Shown here piece after piece: positions 16,361 to 22,778 of a stretch of 39,444 bases of DNA. Each line of letters begins with the position of its first letter. Position 1 is the first letter of the stretch. The stretch spans positions 1 through 39,444 of the forward strand of contig NZ_AKKA01000122.1 of assembly GCF_000282035.1 (NCBI RefSeq), read 5' to 3'. A model generated the notes under the pieces. It did no database searches. It was not told the DNA's origin and saw nothing but the letters and a program-made list of their open reading frames with translations. Source of the DNA: Rhizobium sp. CF122. Lineage in GTDB: Bacteria; Pseudomonadota; Alphaproteobacteria; Rhizobiales; Rhizobiaceae. A program made the translations under genes and the position numbers.

Positions 16361-17557
16361 TTACTTGGCCGCATCCGGCGCTGTGCGCGTATCGACGTCG
16401 ACGACAACGCTGAGGCCGGCGCGCAGACGGCCGCTATCGAGAGCGTCCTGCGGCAGCGAGATGCGAACCGGCACGCGCTGAATGATCTTCGTGAAGTTGC
16501 CCGTCGCGTTTTCCGGGGGCAGCAGCGAAAAGACGGAGCCGGATGCCGGCGAGATCGATTCGACCGTGCCGACGATCGGGTGATCGTCATAGGCATCCAC
16601 GTGGACGTTGACCTTCGAGCCCGGAACCAGATGCTGGATCTGCGTTTCCTTGAAGTTCGCGTCGATAAAGAGTTCGCGGACAGGGACGAGCGCCATCAGG
16701 CGCTGGCCGGGCGACACAAGATCGCCTTCCTGGACCGAACGGTTGCCGACGACGCCGTCATATGGCGCCTTCAGCACCGTGAAGGAGAGGTCGCGGGCAG
16801 CTTTGTCGCGTGAAAGCTCGAGCTGGCGGATCGTGCCTTCCGCTTCGCGGCGCTGCGCCTGCAGCAGGGTGATATTTGCCTGCGCGGATGCGATCGCTGC
16901 ATCGCCGCCGATGAGGTTCGCCTTGGCCTGGTCGAGCGCGATGTTGGCGGCATCGAGGTTAGCGGTGGTGCCGACCGACTTGGATTGCAGTTCGGCGGCA
17001 CGGGTCTGAGTGATCTGCGCACCGCGAACAGTGGCTTCCAAAGCCGTCTTCTGGGCTTTGGCCTGATCGAGGCTTGCCTCTCCACCGGCGATCTGCGCAT
17101 CGATGCGCTGCAGCGAGAGCTTTTCGGTATCGAGGGAAGCGACCGCCTGGTCGAGGGCCAGCTTGTAGTCGCCATCGTCGAGCGACGCCAGAACATCGCC
17201 CGCCTTGACCTTCTGGTTGGCAACGACATTCACCTTGGCGACATAGCCCGTAACCTTCGGCGAAATGGTCGCGATGTCGCCTTCGATGTAGGCATCGTCC
17301 GTCGAGACGAGGAAACGGCCCGTCGTCCACCAATCGTAGCCGTACCAGGCAGCGCCCGCCAGAAGCGCGAGGCCTATGATCGGCAATGCGAAGCCGCGCT
17401 TTTTCTTCTGCTCGGCCGGAGCCGCCTGCGTATCGGCGGGAGCTTGCGGCGCACGCGGTGCTTCCGCGGTGGGAACAACTGCTTCCTGAGCCCGGCCTTC
17501 GGCTTCAGCGGGTTCGCTGACGATGCGGGCAACAGTGGCTTTTGGGCTGGACGACAT
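16361..17557 (-). CDS. emrA: HlyD/EmrA-family efflux adaptor
   Basis: 398 residues. A Pro/Ala-rich cytoplasmic start is followed by one membrane segment (FALPIIGLALLAGAAWYGY, about residues 56-74), then the membrane-fusion domain: STDDAYIEGDIATISPKVTGYV (biotinyl-lipoyl-like half), a long alpha-hairpin rich in Ala/Gln/Leu, the second half LKAPYDGVVGNRSVQEGDLV, and a beta-barrel. It bridges the pump encoded by emrB to an outer-membrane channel. ATG 17557 is the first start after the regulatory region, though the ribosome site is weak. Divergent from a TetR gene with two operators between them. Confidence 0.92.
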   Translation of the reverse strand: MSSSPKATVARIVSEPAEAEGRAQEAVVPTAEAPRAPQAPADTQAAPAEQKKKRGFALPIIGLALLAGAAWYGYDWWTTGRFLVSTDDAYIEGDIATISPKVTGYVAKVNVVANQKVKAGDVLASLDDGDYKLALDQAVASLDTEKLSLQRIDAQIAGGEASLDQAKAQKTALEATVRGAQITQTRAAELQSKSVGTTANLDAANIALDQAKANLIGGDAAIASAQANITLLQAQRREAEGTIRQLELSRDKAARDLSFTVLKAPYDGVVGNRSVQEGDLVSPGQRLMALVPVRELFIDANFKETQIQHLVPGSKVNVHVDAYDDHPIVGTVESISPASGSVFSLLPPENATGNFTKIIQRVPVRISLPQDALDSGRLRAGLSVVVDVDTRTAPDAAK

Positions 17558-17589
17558 AGGGGCTACCGGTAATGGAGTGAATTTAATCG

Positions 17590-17611
17590 AACTGAACGGT
17601 TCGGTTCAGTT
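17590..17611. promoter_or_regulatory. TetR operator 1 in the emrA-tetR intergenic region
   Basis: AACTGAAC (17590-17597) and GTTCAGTT (17604-17611) form a perfect 8-bp inverted repeat with a 6-bp spacer. The overlapping stretch 17587-17604 also matches operator 2 at 14 of 18 positions. It sits where the emrA transcript would begin, judging from a candidate minus-strand promoter (TTGATA at 17640-17635, 17-bp spacer, TATGTC). Confidence 0.7.
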
Positions 17612-17638
17612 GACATAGAACCTTTTTGCATTCATATC
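17610..17638 (+). promoter_or_regulatory. Candidate promoter of the tetR gene
   Basis: A perfect -35 hexamer TTGACA (17610-17615) is followed after 17 bp by CATATC (17633-17638), a weak -10. Operator 1 ends on the -35 and operator 2 begins 8 bp past the -10, an arrangement expected for autorepression. Confidence 0.5.
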
Positions 17639-17645
17639 AAGATGT

Positions 17646-17665
17646 ATCGAACCGCCCGGTTCGAT
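17646..17665. promoter_or_regulatory. TetR operator 2 in the emrA-tetR intergenic region
   Basis: ATCGAACCG and CGGTTCGAT form a perfect 9-bp inverted repeat with a 2-bp centre (20 bp in all). The size and symmetry suit a TetR dimer. It lies 45 bp upstream of the tetR start codon. Confidence 0.8.
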
Positions 17666-17709
17666 TTTGTTAACGAAACGTTCGCGGATGCGAATATGGT
17701 TAAGGAGCG

Positions 17710-18381
17710 ATGACAGAGCTTTCCGATACGCGCGCAGACGAGTCTCCCTCGACAGGCGGCCGATGGGCCGCGGGCGAAGACCCTGCCAAGCGCAAGCAAA
17801 TTCTCGACGGTGCCCGCCGCGTTTTCATGAAGCTCGGCTTCGATGCCGCGAGCATGAACGATGTAACGCGCGAAGCCGGAGTTTCAAAGGGAACGCTCTA
17901 TGTCTACTTCGCCAACAAGGAAGAGCTCTTCACGGCAATGATGGAGAGCGAGCGAGCGGCTTTCGTCGCCAGCGTGCGCAATACTCTCAAGCAATCCAGC
18001 GATCCAGACGTTGCCCTGCATGACTTTGGGATGACCTTTGTCAGCCACCTGACCGAGGACAAGGTCATCAACGCGATGCGCACCGTCATCGGCGTGCGCG
18101 ACCGCATGCCGCACCTCTGTCAGCGCTTTTTCACCGGCCCGGAGAACATCCGGACGGTGTTGAAGGACTTCCTGACAAGCCAGGTCGAGGCTGGCCGTTT
18201 CGAGATCGACGACATCGAGCTTGCCGCCCGCCAGTTCCTGGAACTCTGCGGTGGAAGCTTCTTCAAGCTGCGCCTGTTCGGCGACATGGACGCCCCGCCT
18301 CCGCGCGAGGAGATGGATCGCGTGGTCAATGGCGCCATCCGCGTTTTCACTGCGGCCTACGGCGTCAAGAAGCAGTCCTGA
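17710..18381 (+). CDS. TetR-family repressor of the emrAB efflux operon
   Basis: 223 residues starting at ATG 17710 behind TTAAGGAGCG. The DNA-binding part is at about residues 28-74 (ILDGARRVFMKLGFDAASMNDVTREAGVSKG then TLYVYFANKEELF), the standard TetR helix-turn-helix. The rest is an all-helical ligand-binding domain of the AcrR/C-terminal tetracyclin-repressor-like type. It is divergent from emrAB and two inverted repeats lie in the 152-bp gap, so it most likely represses the pump and itself until a toxic ligand binds. The ligand is unknown. Confidence 0.93.
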   Translation: MTELSDTRADESPSTGGRWAAGEDPAKRKQILDGARRVFMKLGFDAASMNDVTREAGVSKGTLYVYFANKEELFTAMMESERAAFVASVRNTLKQSSDPDVALHDFGMTFVSHLTEDKVINAMRTVIGVRDRMPHLCQRFFTGPENIRTVLKDFLTSQVEAGRFEIDDIELAARQFLELCGGSFFKLRLFGDMDAPPPREEMDRVVNGAIRVFTAAYGVKKQS

Positions 18382-18474
18382 ACCCGAGCGCTGCGACGAT
18401 CGTTCGGCCCTCATGCGCGGATGGGCATGTCGGAAATCTGCATCCCCATCAAGGAATAAAAGTCGTCTGGCTTT

Positions 18475-18558
18475 CGTATATCCCCTTGCGCGCTTGCCAA
18501 GGTAGGCGGCGTCCGTACATTGCGAGCGTCAAATCTATGTGGCGCAAGGGGATATACG
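18475..18558 (+). promoter_or_regulatory. Structured 5' leader of terC: 17-bp stem enclosing the ribosome binding site
   Basis: Positions 18475-18491 and 18542-18558 are perfect reverse complements over 17 bp, separated by 50 nt. The right arm holds AAGGGGA (18546-18552), the only ribosome site before ATG 18562, and ends 3 nt from the start codon. Folding would therefore block translation. The 50-nt loop has possible inner pairings (GCC/GGC; ACAT/ATGT). TerC-family genes are often preceded by metal- or pH-responsive riboswitches (yybP-ykoY), but I do not see that motif's conserved loops. I recall a 'terC' candidate RNA motif described in Alphaproteobacteria, which this may match. Confidence 0.75.
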
Positions 18559-18561
18559 CCA

Positions 18562-19311
18562 ATGCAAGACATCATGATGCTCGTTCAGGACCCGGCCGCC
18601 TGGGTGGCCCTCGTCACCCTCGTGGTGATGGAAGTGGTCCTCGGGATCGACAACCTCATCTTCATCTCTATTCTCACCAACAAGCTGCCGCCTGAGCATC
18701 GCGAGAAAGCGCGAAAGGTCGGCATTGGCCTCGCCCTTGTGATGCGACTTGCCCTCCTTGGCACCATTGCCTGGATCGTGAAGCTGACGACGCCAATCTT
18801 CGAACTGTTCGGCCACGGCTTCTCCTGGAAGGACATCATCCTGATCGCCGGCGGTCTCTTCCTGCTCTGGAAGGCGACGAAAGAAATCCACCACAACGTC
18901 GATCCGGCCGATCACAACGAGGATTTCATTGCCACGGCAGCGACGGCCGGCTTTACGGCCGCGATCGGCCAGATCCTGTTGCTCGACCTCGTCTTCTCGG
19001 TGGATAGCATCATCACCGCCGTCGGCATGACGCCGCATCTGCCGATCATGGTCGTCGCTGTGATTGCAGCCGTGACCGTCATGCTGGTCGCGGCAACGCC
19101 GCTCGCGAACTTCATCGAGAGGAACCCGACTATCGTCATGCTGGCCCTCGCCTTCCTAATGATGATCGGCACGACCCTGATCGCCGAGGGCATGGGCTTC
19201 CACGTGCCGAAGGGCTACGTCTACGCTGCAATGGCCTTCTCAGCATTGGTGGAGGTGCTCAACATGCTCGCCCGCAACGCCCGTCAGCGAAAGAAGGCCG
19301 GCGGACACTAA
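18562..19311 (+). CDS. TerC-family integral membrane protein
   Basis: 249 residues with about seven membrane helices. The family's acidic membrane motifs are present: EVVLGIDNLIF near residues 25-35 and LLLDLVFSVDSIITAVGM near 135-152, the paired Asp-bearing signatures of TerC/Alx/YkoY proteins. Members are linked to metal (notably manganese) efflux, tellurite resistance and metalation of exported proteins. ATG 18562 is chosen because AAGGGGA lies 9 nt upstream; the frame is open further up but runs through the hairpin. Expression is probably controlled by the leader at 18475-18558, which would hide that ribosome site. A 12-bp hairpin follows the stop. Confidence 0.93.
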   Translation: MQDIMMLVQDPAAWVALVTLVVMEVVLGIDNLIFISILTNKLPPEHREKARKVGIGLALVMRLALLGTIAWIVKLTTPIFELFGHGFSWKDIILIAGGLFLLWKATKEIHHNVDPADHNEDFIATAATAGFTAAIGQILLLDLVFSVDSIITAVGMTPHLPIMVVAVIAAVTVMLVAATPLANFIERNPTIVMLALAFLMMIGTTLIAEGMGFHVPKGYVYAAMAFSALVEVLNMLARNARQRKKAGGH

Positions 19312-19334
19312 CCGCCGACTGGCCTGCAGAATCA

Positions 19335-19364
19335 AGGCGCGCGGCCAAACCCGGCCGCGCGCCT
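19335..19364 (+). terminator. Strong GC hairpin after terC
   Basis: AGGCGCGCGGCC (19335-19346) and GGCCGCGCGCCT (19353-19364) form a perfect 12-bp stem, loop AAACCC, 24 bp after the terC stop. No T-run follows, so it may stop transcription only partly or protect the mRNA end. Confidence 0.6.
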
Positions 19365-19469
19365 AAGCATATCCCCAAGCGCCAGCGATTGCTCCAACGG
19401 CGTCGATTTCATCATCGACATTCTGAACGCGCGGCAGTCGTTCCGGCGCAATAGCCGCGCAGACCGGCC

Positions 19470-20018
19470 TTAGGCGGTCTTTGCAAGCTCCTTGTCGATC
19501 GCCGAGACCAGCCGCTGGTCCTCGGCAGTCACATCCGGCGCAAATCGCGCAGCAACCTTGCCATCGCGACCGATCAGGAACTTTTCGAAGTTCCAGAGGA
19601 TTTCATTGTTGTCGCCGGTCGCAAGGCCGTTGTTGCGCAGCCGCTCCCGCATCGGGCCTTCGCCAACGGCGGTCTCGACAGCGGCCGTCAGCTGCTGGTA
19701 AAGCGGATGCTGGTCCTCGCCCTTCACCGAGATCTTCGAGAAGATCGGAAACTTCACGTCATACGTCAGGGTGCAGAATTCAATGATCTCGGCATCCGTG
19801 CCCGGCTCCTGCCCCTTGAAATTGTTCGCCGGAAAGGCGGCAATCACGAAGCCACGCTCGCGCTTGTCCTCATAGAGCTTCTCGAGCCCTTCATATTGGA
19901 CTGTCAGGCCGCATTTGGAGGCCACATTGACGACCAGGATCACCTTGCCGCGGTGATCATTCAGCGTCGTCTCGCGACCATCAGCCAGCTTCACGGGTAT
20001 ACTCAAAAGATCAGTCAT
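19470..20018 (-). CDS. Glutathione peroxidase family protein (BtuE-like thiol peroxidase)
   Basis: 182 residues. The peroxidatic Cys is C36 in VNVASKCGLT, and the family's second block AFPANNFKGQEPGT (with the usual Gln replaced in part by a bacterial variant) and WNFEKFLIGRDG (the Trp/Asn of the catalytic tetrad) are in place. A further Cys (EFC) after the second block is where the resolving Cys of thioredoxin-dependent bacterial enzymes lies. It would reduce hydrogen or lipid peroxides in the cytoplasm. ATG 20018 is chosen from spacing to GGAG; two upstream in-frame starts are less well placed. It is divergent from a DUF4239 gene. Confidence 0.92.
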   Translation of the reverse strand: MTDLLSIPVKLADGRETTLNDHRGKVILVVNVASKCGLTVQYEGLEKLYEDKRERGFVIAAFPANNFKGQEPGTDAEIIEFCTLTYDVKFPIFSKISVKGEDQHPLYQQLTAAVETAVGEGPMRERLRNNGLATGDNNEILWNFEKFLIGRDGKVAARFAPDVTAEDQRLVSAIDKELAKTA

Positions 20019-20153
20019 CACCATCTCCAGCGTGAATTTCGCCGCGGAAGCTATACCCACCCATGCGTTTGTCCAGCGGGCAGATGCAGTCCACTGGCAA
20101 AATCAATCAAAACAGCTAGTTTGGCCCGAGAGCACGGGAGGGCGCGACGGAAG

Positions 20154-20915
20154 ATGGTGCTGGAATTGCTGGTGGCGGTCGTTGTCTTCGCTTTGCTTAT
20201 GACAGCCTCGATCGGAACGATGCTGACCTACTCGAAGCTGCCGGTGCATCACCGTCAGGACGAAACCAATACCGTCGTCCGGCTGGTCGCCAACATTTTC
20301 GTCGTCATGACCTCTCTCGTCTTTGGCTTGATGATTAATTCCTCAAAGAACACCTTTGCCGAGATCGACAAGAATGTGCACGCCTTCGCAACGCAGATCA
20401 TCCTTCTCGATCGAACCCTGCGCACCTATGGCCTCGAAGCCAACGAAACCCGTAAGCGTCTGGAAAACTACGTCGAAAAAGCCCTGACCAATCCGGCCCG
20501 CGCCGCCCCCGACCCATTGGTTAAAAGTGACCGCACGACCGAATTTGCACTCAATGCCGTCGGAGACAGTCTTTCGCTGATCAGGCCGTCCGACCCAGGG
20601 CATGTTGCACTCTGGAACGACGCCCGCCAGCAGTACCAAAGGATCGTCGAGCAGCGCTGGGTTATCGTCGAACAGTCGGAAGGTGTCATTCCAAGGCCGC
20701 TCATCAGCATGCTGACAGCGTGGCTGACCTTGATCTTTGCCAGCTTCGGCTATCGCGCGCCGAGAAACATCATCGTCGTCGTGATGTTCACCATCTCCGC
20801 GCTTCTCATATCGCTATCAATCTTCGTCGTGCTGGATATGGACATCCCGTTCGCGGGCTGGATCCAGATCTCCGACACGCCTCTTCGCAGGGCGCTGGCC
20901 GAGCTCCAGCAATAG
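20154..20915 (+). CDS. DUF4239-family membrane protein
   Basis: 253 residues with four predicted membrane segments: residues 3-23 (LLVAVVVFALLMTASIG), about 45-62 (VANIFVVMTSLVFGLMI) and two near the C-terminus (LTAWLTLIFASFGY and IIVVVMFTISALLISLSIFVVLDMD). Between them lies a soluble helical region of about 110 residues. The late segment ending DMDIPFAGWIQIS is typical of the DUF4239 (bestrophin-like) family. Function is unknown in the family. ATG 20154 is the start giving the first membrane segment at once; the frame is open far upstream but overlaps the glutathione peroxidase gene antisense. No operon partner. Confidence 0.78.
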   Translation: MVLELLVAVVVFALLMTASIGTMLTYSKLPVHHRQDETNTVVRLVANIFVVMTSLVFGLMINSSKNTFAEIDKNVHAFATQIILLDRTLRTYGLEANETRKRLENYVEKALTNPARAAPDPLVKSDRTTEFALNAVGDSLSLIRPSDPGHVALWNDARQQYQRIVEQRWVIVEQSEGVIPRPLISMLTAWLTLIFASFGYRAPRNIIVVVMFTISALLISLSIFVVLDMDIPFAGWIQISDTPLRRALAELQQ

Positions 20916-20974
20916 CAATTCCGAAATGCCGCGCCGCCTTGAACAAGACAGCACGCCTGACTCTGCAATCAAAC

Positions 20975-22015
20975 TCAGCGAACAGCAACCGTCGGCCAAT
21001 CGATGAGATCGGCCTTGGCTCCGGCAAGCGTCTCGCGGCTGCGGGACACGACGTCGTGGGGGAAGCCGAGCGGTATGGCGCTCGCGTCGTCGAGGCGCCG
21101 GACCTGATCTTGATTAAGCTTCACGTCGAGCGCTGCGAGGTTGTCGGAAAGCTGCGCTGCCGTGCGCGGTCCGATGATCGGGAGCGTGCCCTTGTGCAGT
21201 ACCCAGGCAATAGCCACCTGGCCGGCCGGCACGCCGGTTTCCTCGGCGATGGCAAGCACGGCGTCGACCGTTGCCGTCTTGCGCGCATCGCTCTCGGAGT
21301 GGATGACGACGCCGAGCCCCTGCTTGCGGCCGGTTTCGCCCTTGCGGTACTTACCGGTCAGCAACCCACCGCCGAGTGGCGACCAGCCGACTGTGCCAAG
21401 ACCAAAGGCCGCCGCCATCGGCAGAAGTTCGCGCTCGGCCGTGCGCTCGACAAGGCTGTATTCCAACTGCAGGGCCGACAGCGGCGCCCAGCCGCGCAGT
21501 TCCGCAAGCGTGGCACCCGTCGCCACCCGCCAGGCCGGAAAGTCTGAAAGGCCAGCATAGAGTATCTTGCCCGAGTGGACGAGATCGTCGAAACCGCGCA
21601 TGATCTCGTCGATCGGTGTCACGGCATCCGGCATGTGTGCCCAGAGGAGATCGATCCGATCGGTGCCGAGCCGCTTCAGGCTTGCCTCCACCGACTGCAC
21701 CATGGCCTTGCGGCTGTTGCCGGTACCCTGCAGCCCCGCCCCATGACGATCGCCAAGCGAGAACTTCGTCGCCACGACGATGTCGTCGCGGTCACTGGCG
21801 ATGAATTCGCCAAGCATCGTTTCCGACTGGCCGAATTGGTACTGGTCGGCCGTGTCGACAAAGTTGCCGCCGGCATTGCGGTAACCATCGAACACGACCT
21901 TGGCTTCTTCTCGGCCCGATCCGTAGCCCCAGCCCGTTCCGAAGTTGCCGGTGCCGAGTGCCATGCTGGAGACGCGAAGGCCGGTCCGGCCGAAGATCCT
22001 GTAGCGCATTGTCAT
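20975..22015 (-). CDS. Aldo/keto reductase
   Basis: 346 residues of the AKR TIM-barrel family, reducing aldehydes or ketones with NADPH. Catalytic residues are visible: D54 and Y59 in FVDTADQYQFGQSE, Lys in VVATKFSLG and His in LLWAHMPD. The C-terminal cofactor site has the usual PIIGPRTAAQLSDNL. ATG 22015 follows GAGGGAAGGCA; a second in-frame ATG is two codons later. It is divergent from a TetR gene with two ATGACG-N2-CGTCAT operators between them, so induction by an electrophile or aldehyde is likely (inference). Confidence 0.92.
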   Translation of the reverse strand: MTMRYRIFGRTGLRVSSMALGTGNFGTGWGYGSGREEAKVVFDGYRNAGGNFVDTADQYQFGQSETMLGEFIASDRDDIVVATKFSLGDRHGAGLQGTGNSRKAMVQSVEASLKRLGTDRIDLLWAHMPDAVTPIDEIMRGFDDLVHSGKILYAGLSDFPAWRVATGATLAELRGWAPLSALQLEYSLVERTAERELLPMAAAFGLGTVGWSPLGGGLLTGKYRKGETGRKQGLGVVIHSESDARKTATVDAVLAIAEETGVPAGQVAIAWVLHKGTLPIIGPRTAAQLSDNLAALDVKLNQDQVRRLDDASAIPLGFPHDVVSRSRETLAGAKADLIDWPTVAVR

Positions 22016-22037
22016 TGCCTTCCCTCATCTATTTTTA

Positions 22038-22053
22038 AATGACGATCGTCATT
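22038..22053. promoter_or_regulatory. TetR operator A (aldo/keto reductase-tetR region)
   Basis: AATGACGATCGTCATT is a perfect 16-bp palindrome, 23 bp upstream of the aldo/keto reductase start. Its core ATGACG-N2-CGTCAT recurs 28 bp away as operator B. Confidence 0.85.
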
Positions 22054-22056
22054 CAT

Positions 22057-22085
22057 TTGCATTTAAATGACGGACGTCATATAAT
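22057..22085 (+). promoter_or_regulatory. Promoter of the tetR gene at 22115
   Basis: TTGCAT (22057-22062), 17-bp spacer, consensus TATAAT (22080-22085). The transcript would start near 22092, about 23 nt before the start codon. Operator B fills the spacer, so bound repressor would exclude RNA polymerase. A perfect TTGACA also lies on the minus strand (22092-22087) and may serve the reductase gene. Confidence 0.75.
22067..22080. promoter_or_regulatory. TetR operator B (inside the tetR promoter)
   Basis: ATGACGGACGTCAT repeats the ATGACG-N2-CGTCAT core of operator A. Centre-to-centre distance between the two sites is 28 bp. Confidence 0.8.
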
Positions 22086-22114
22086 TTGTCAAGAGCAGAT
22101 GATGAGAACCTAGA

Positions 22115-22669
22115 ATGCGCCCGACCAAGGAACAGGCAAACCAAAACCGCCAGCGGATCGTCGACACGGCCGGCCGGCTGTTTCGCGAGAAGGGAATTCA
22201 CGCTGTCGGCGTCGATGAAGTCATGAAGGGCGCCGGGCTGACGCATGGCGGCTTCTACGGCCACTTCAAGTCGAAGGGCGACCTTGCCGCGGAGGCGGTC
22301 AGCCACGCCTTGCAGGAGAGCCTGCGCACCGAGCCTGCCTATGCCACACTCGGTGCCTTGGCGAAGAATTATCTGTCGAAGGCTCATCGCGATGCGGCCG
22401 AGAACGGCTGCACCGTCGCGGCTCTTGGCCCCGAAATCGCCCGTCTCCCGAAGGGACAGCGTGGCGGCATCGCCGACTACGTTCGTGCACGCATCGAGCA
22501 GGTTGAACAAATCCAGACGCAACAAGGCGAAACGGTCGATCGCGGCAAGGCCATAGCCGATCTCTCAAGCCTCGTCGGGGCTCTCGTCATGGCGCGTGCC
22601 GTCGACGATCCTGCCCTCTCCGACGAAATCCTCGCGCAAACCATCTGCGTCCTTTCCGAGCAGGATTAG
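22115..22669 (+). CDS. TetR-family transcriptional regulator
   Basis: 184 residues. The helix-turn-helix region covers about residues 12-57, with FREKGIHAVGVDEVMKGAGLTHGGFYGHF, a form seen in the subgroup of TetR proteins related to NemR/AcuR-like regulators of electrophile-responsive reductases. The C-terminal half is a short helical ligand domain with one Cys (ENGCTVAALGPEIARL), a position where some relatives sense electrophiles; that is inference here. It is divergent from the aldo/keto reductase gene and its own promoter contains operator B, so it should repress both genes. Confidence 0.92.
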   Translation: MRPTKEQANQNRQRIVDTAGRLFREKGIHAVGVDEVMKGAGLTHGGFYGHFKSKGDLAAEAVSHALQESLRTEPAYATLGALAKNYLSKAHRDAAENGCTVAALGPEIARLPKGQRGGIADYVRARIEQVEQIQTQQGETVDRGKAIADLSSLVGALVMARAVDDPALSDEILAQTICVLSEQD

Positions 22670-22778
22670 GAACTTTTGCACTCGGCGCAGCATTGATTAG
22701 TCCGGGAAGGCTTACAGATACCAATGCGGCGGGCAGCCGCCCGTTGTCCGTCGCCCAGCCTCAAGTCGCCGGAGTCGC

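Noticed and set aside
18475..18558. Assigning the terC leader to the yybP-ykoY manganese riboswitch
   Set aside because: The long stem and gene family fit, but I cannot see that class's conserved loop sequences, so I leave the class open.
18475..18558. Reading the same hairpin as the tetR terminator
   Set aside because: It lies about 95 bp past the tetR stop, has no T-run, and its right arm holds the terC ribosome site.
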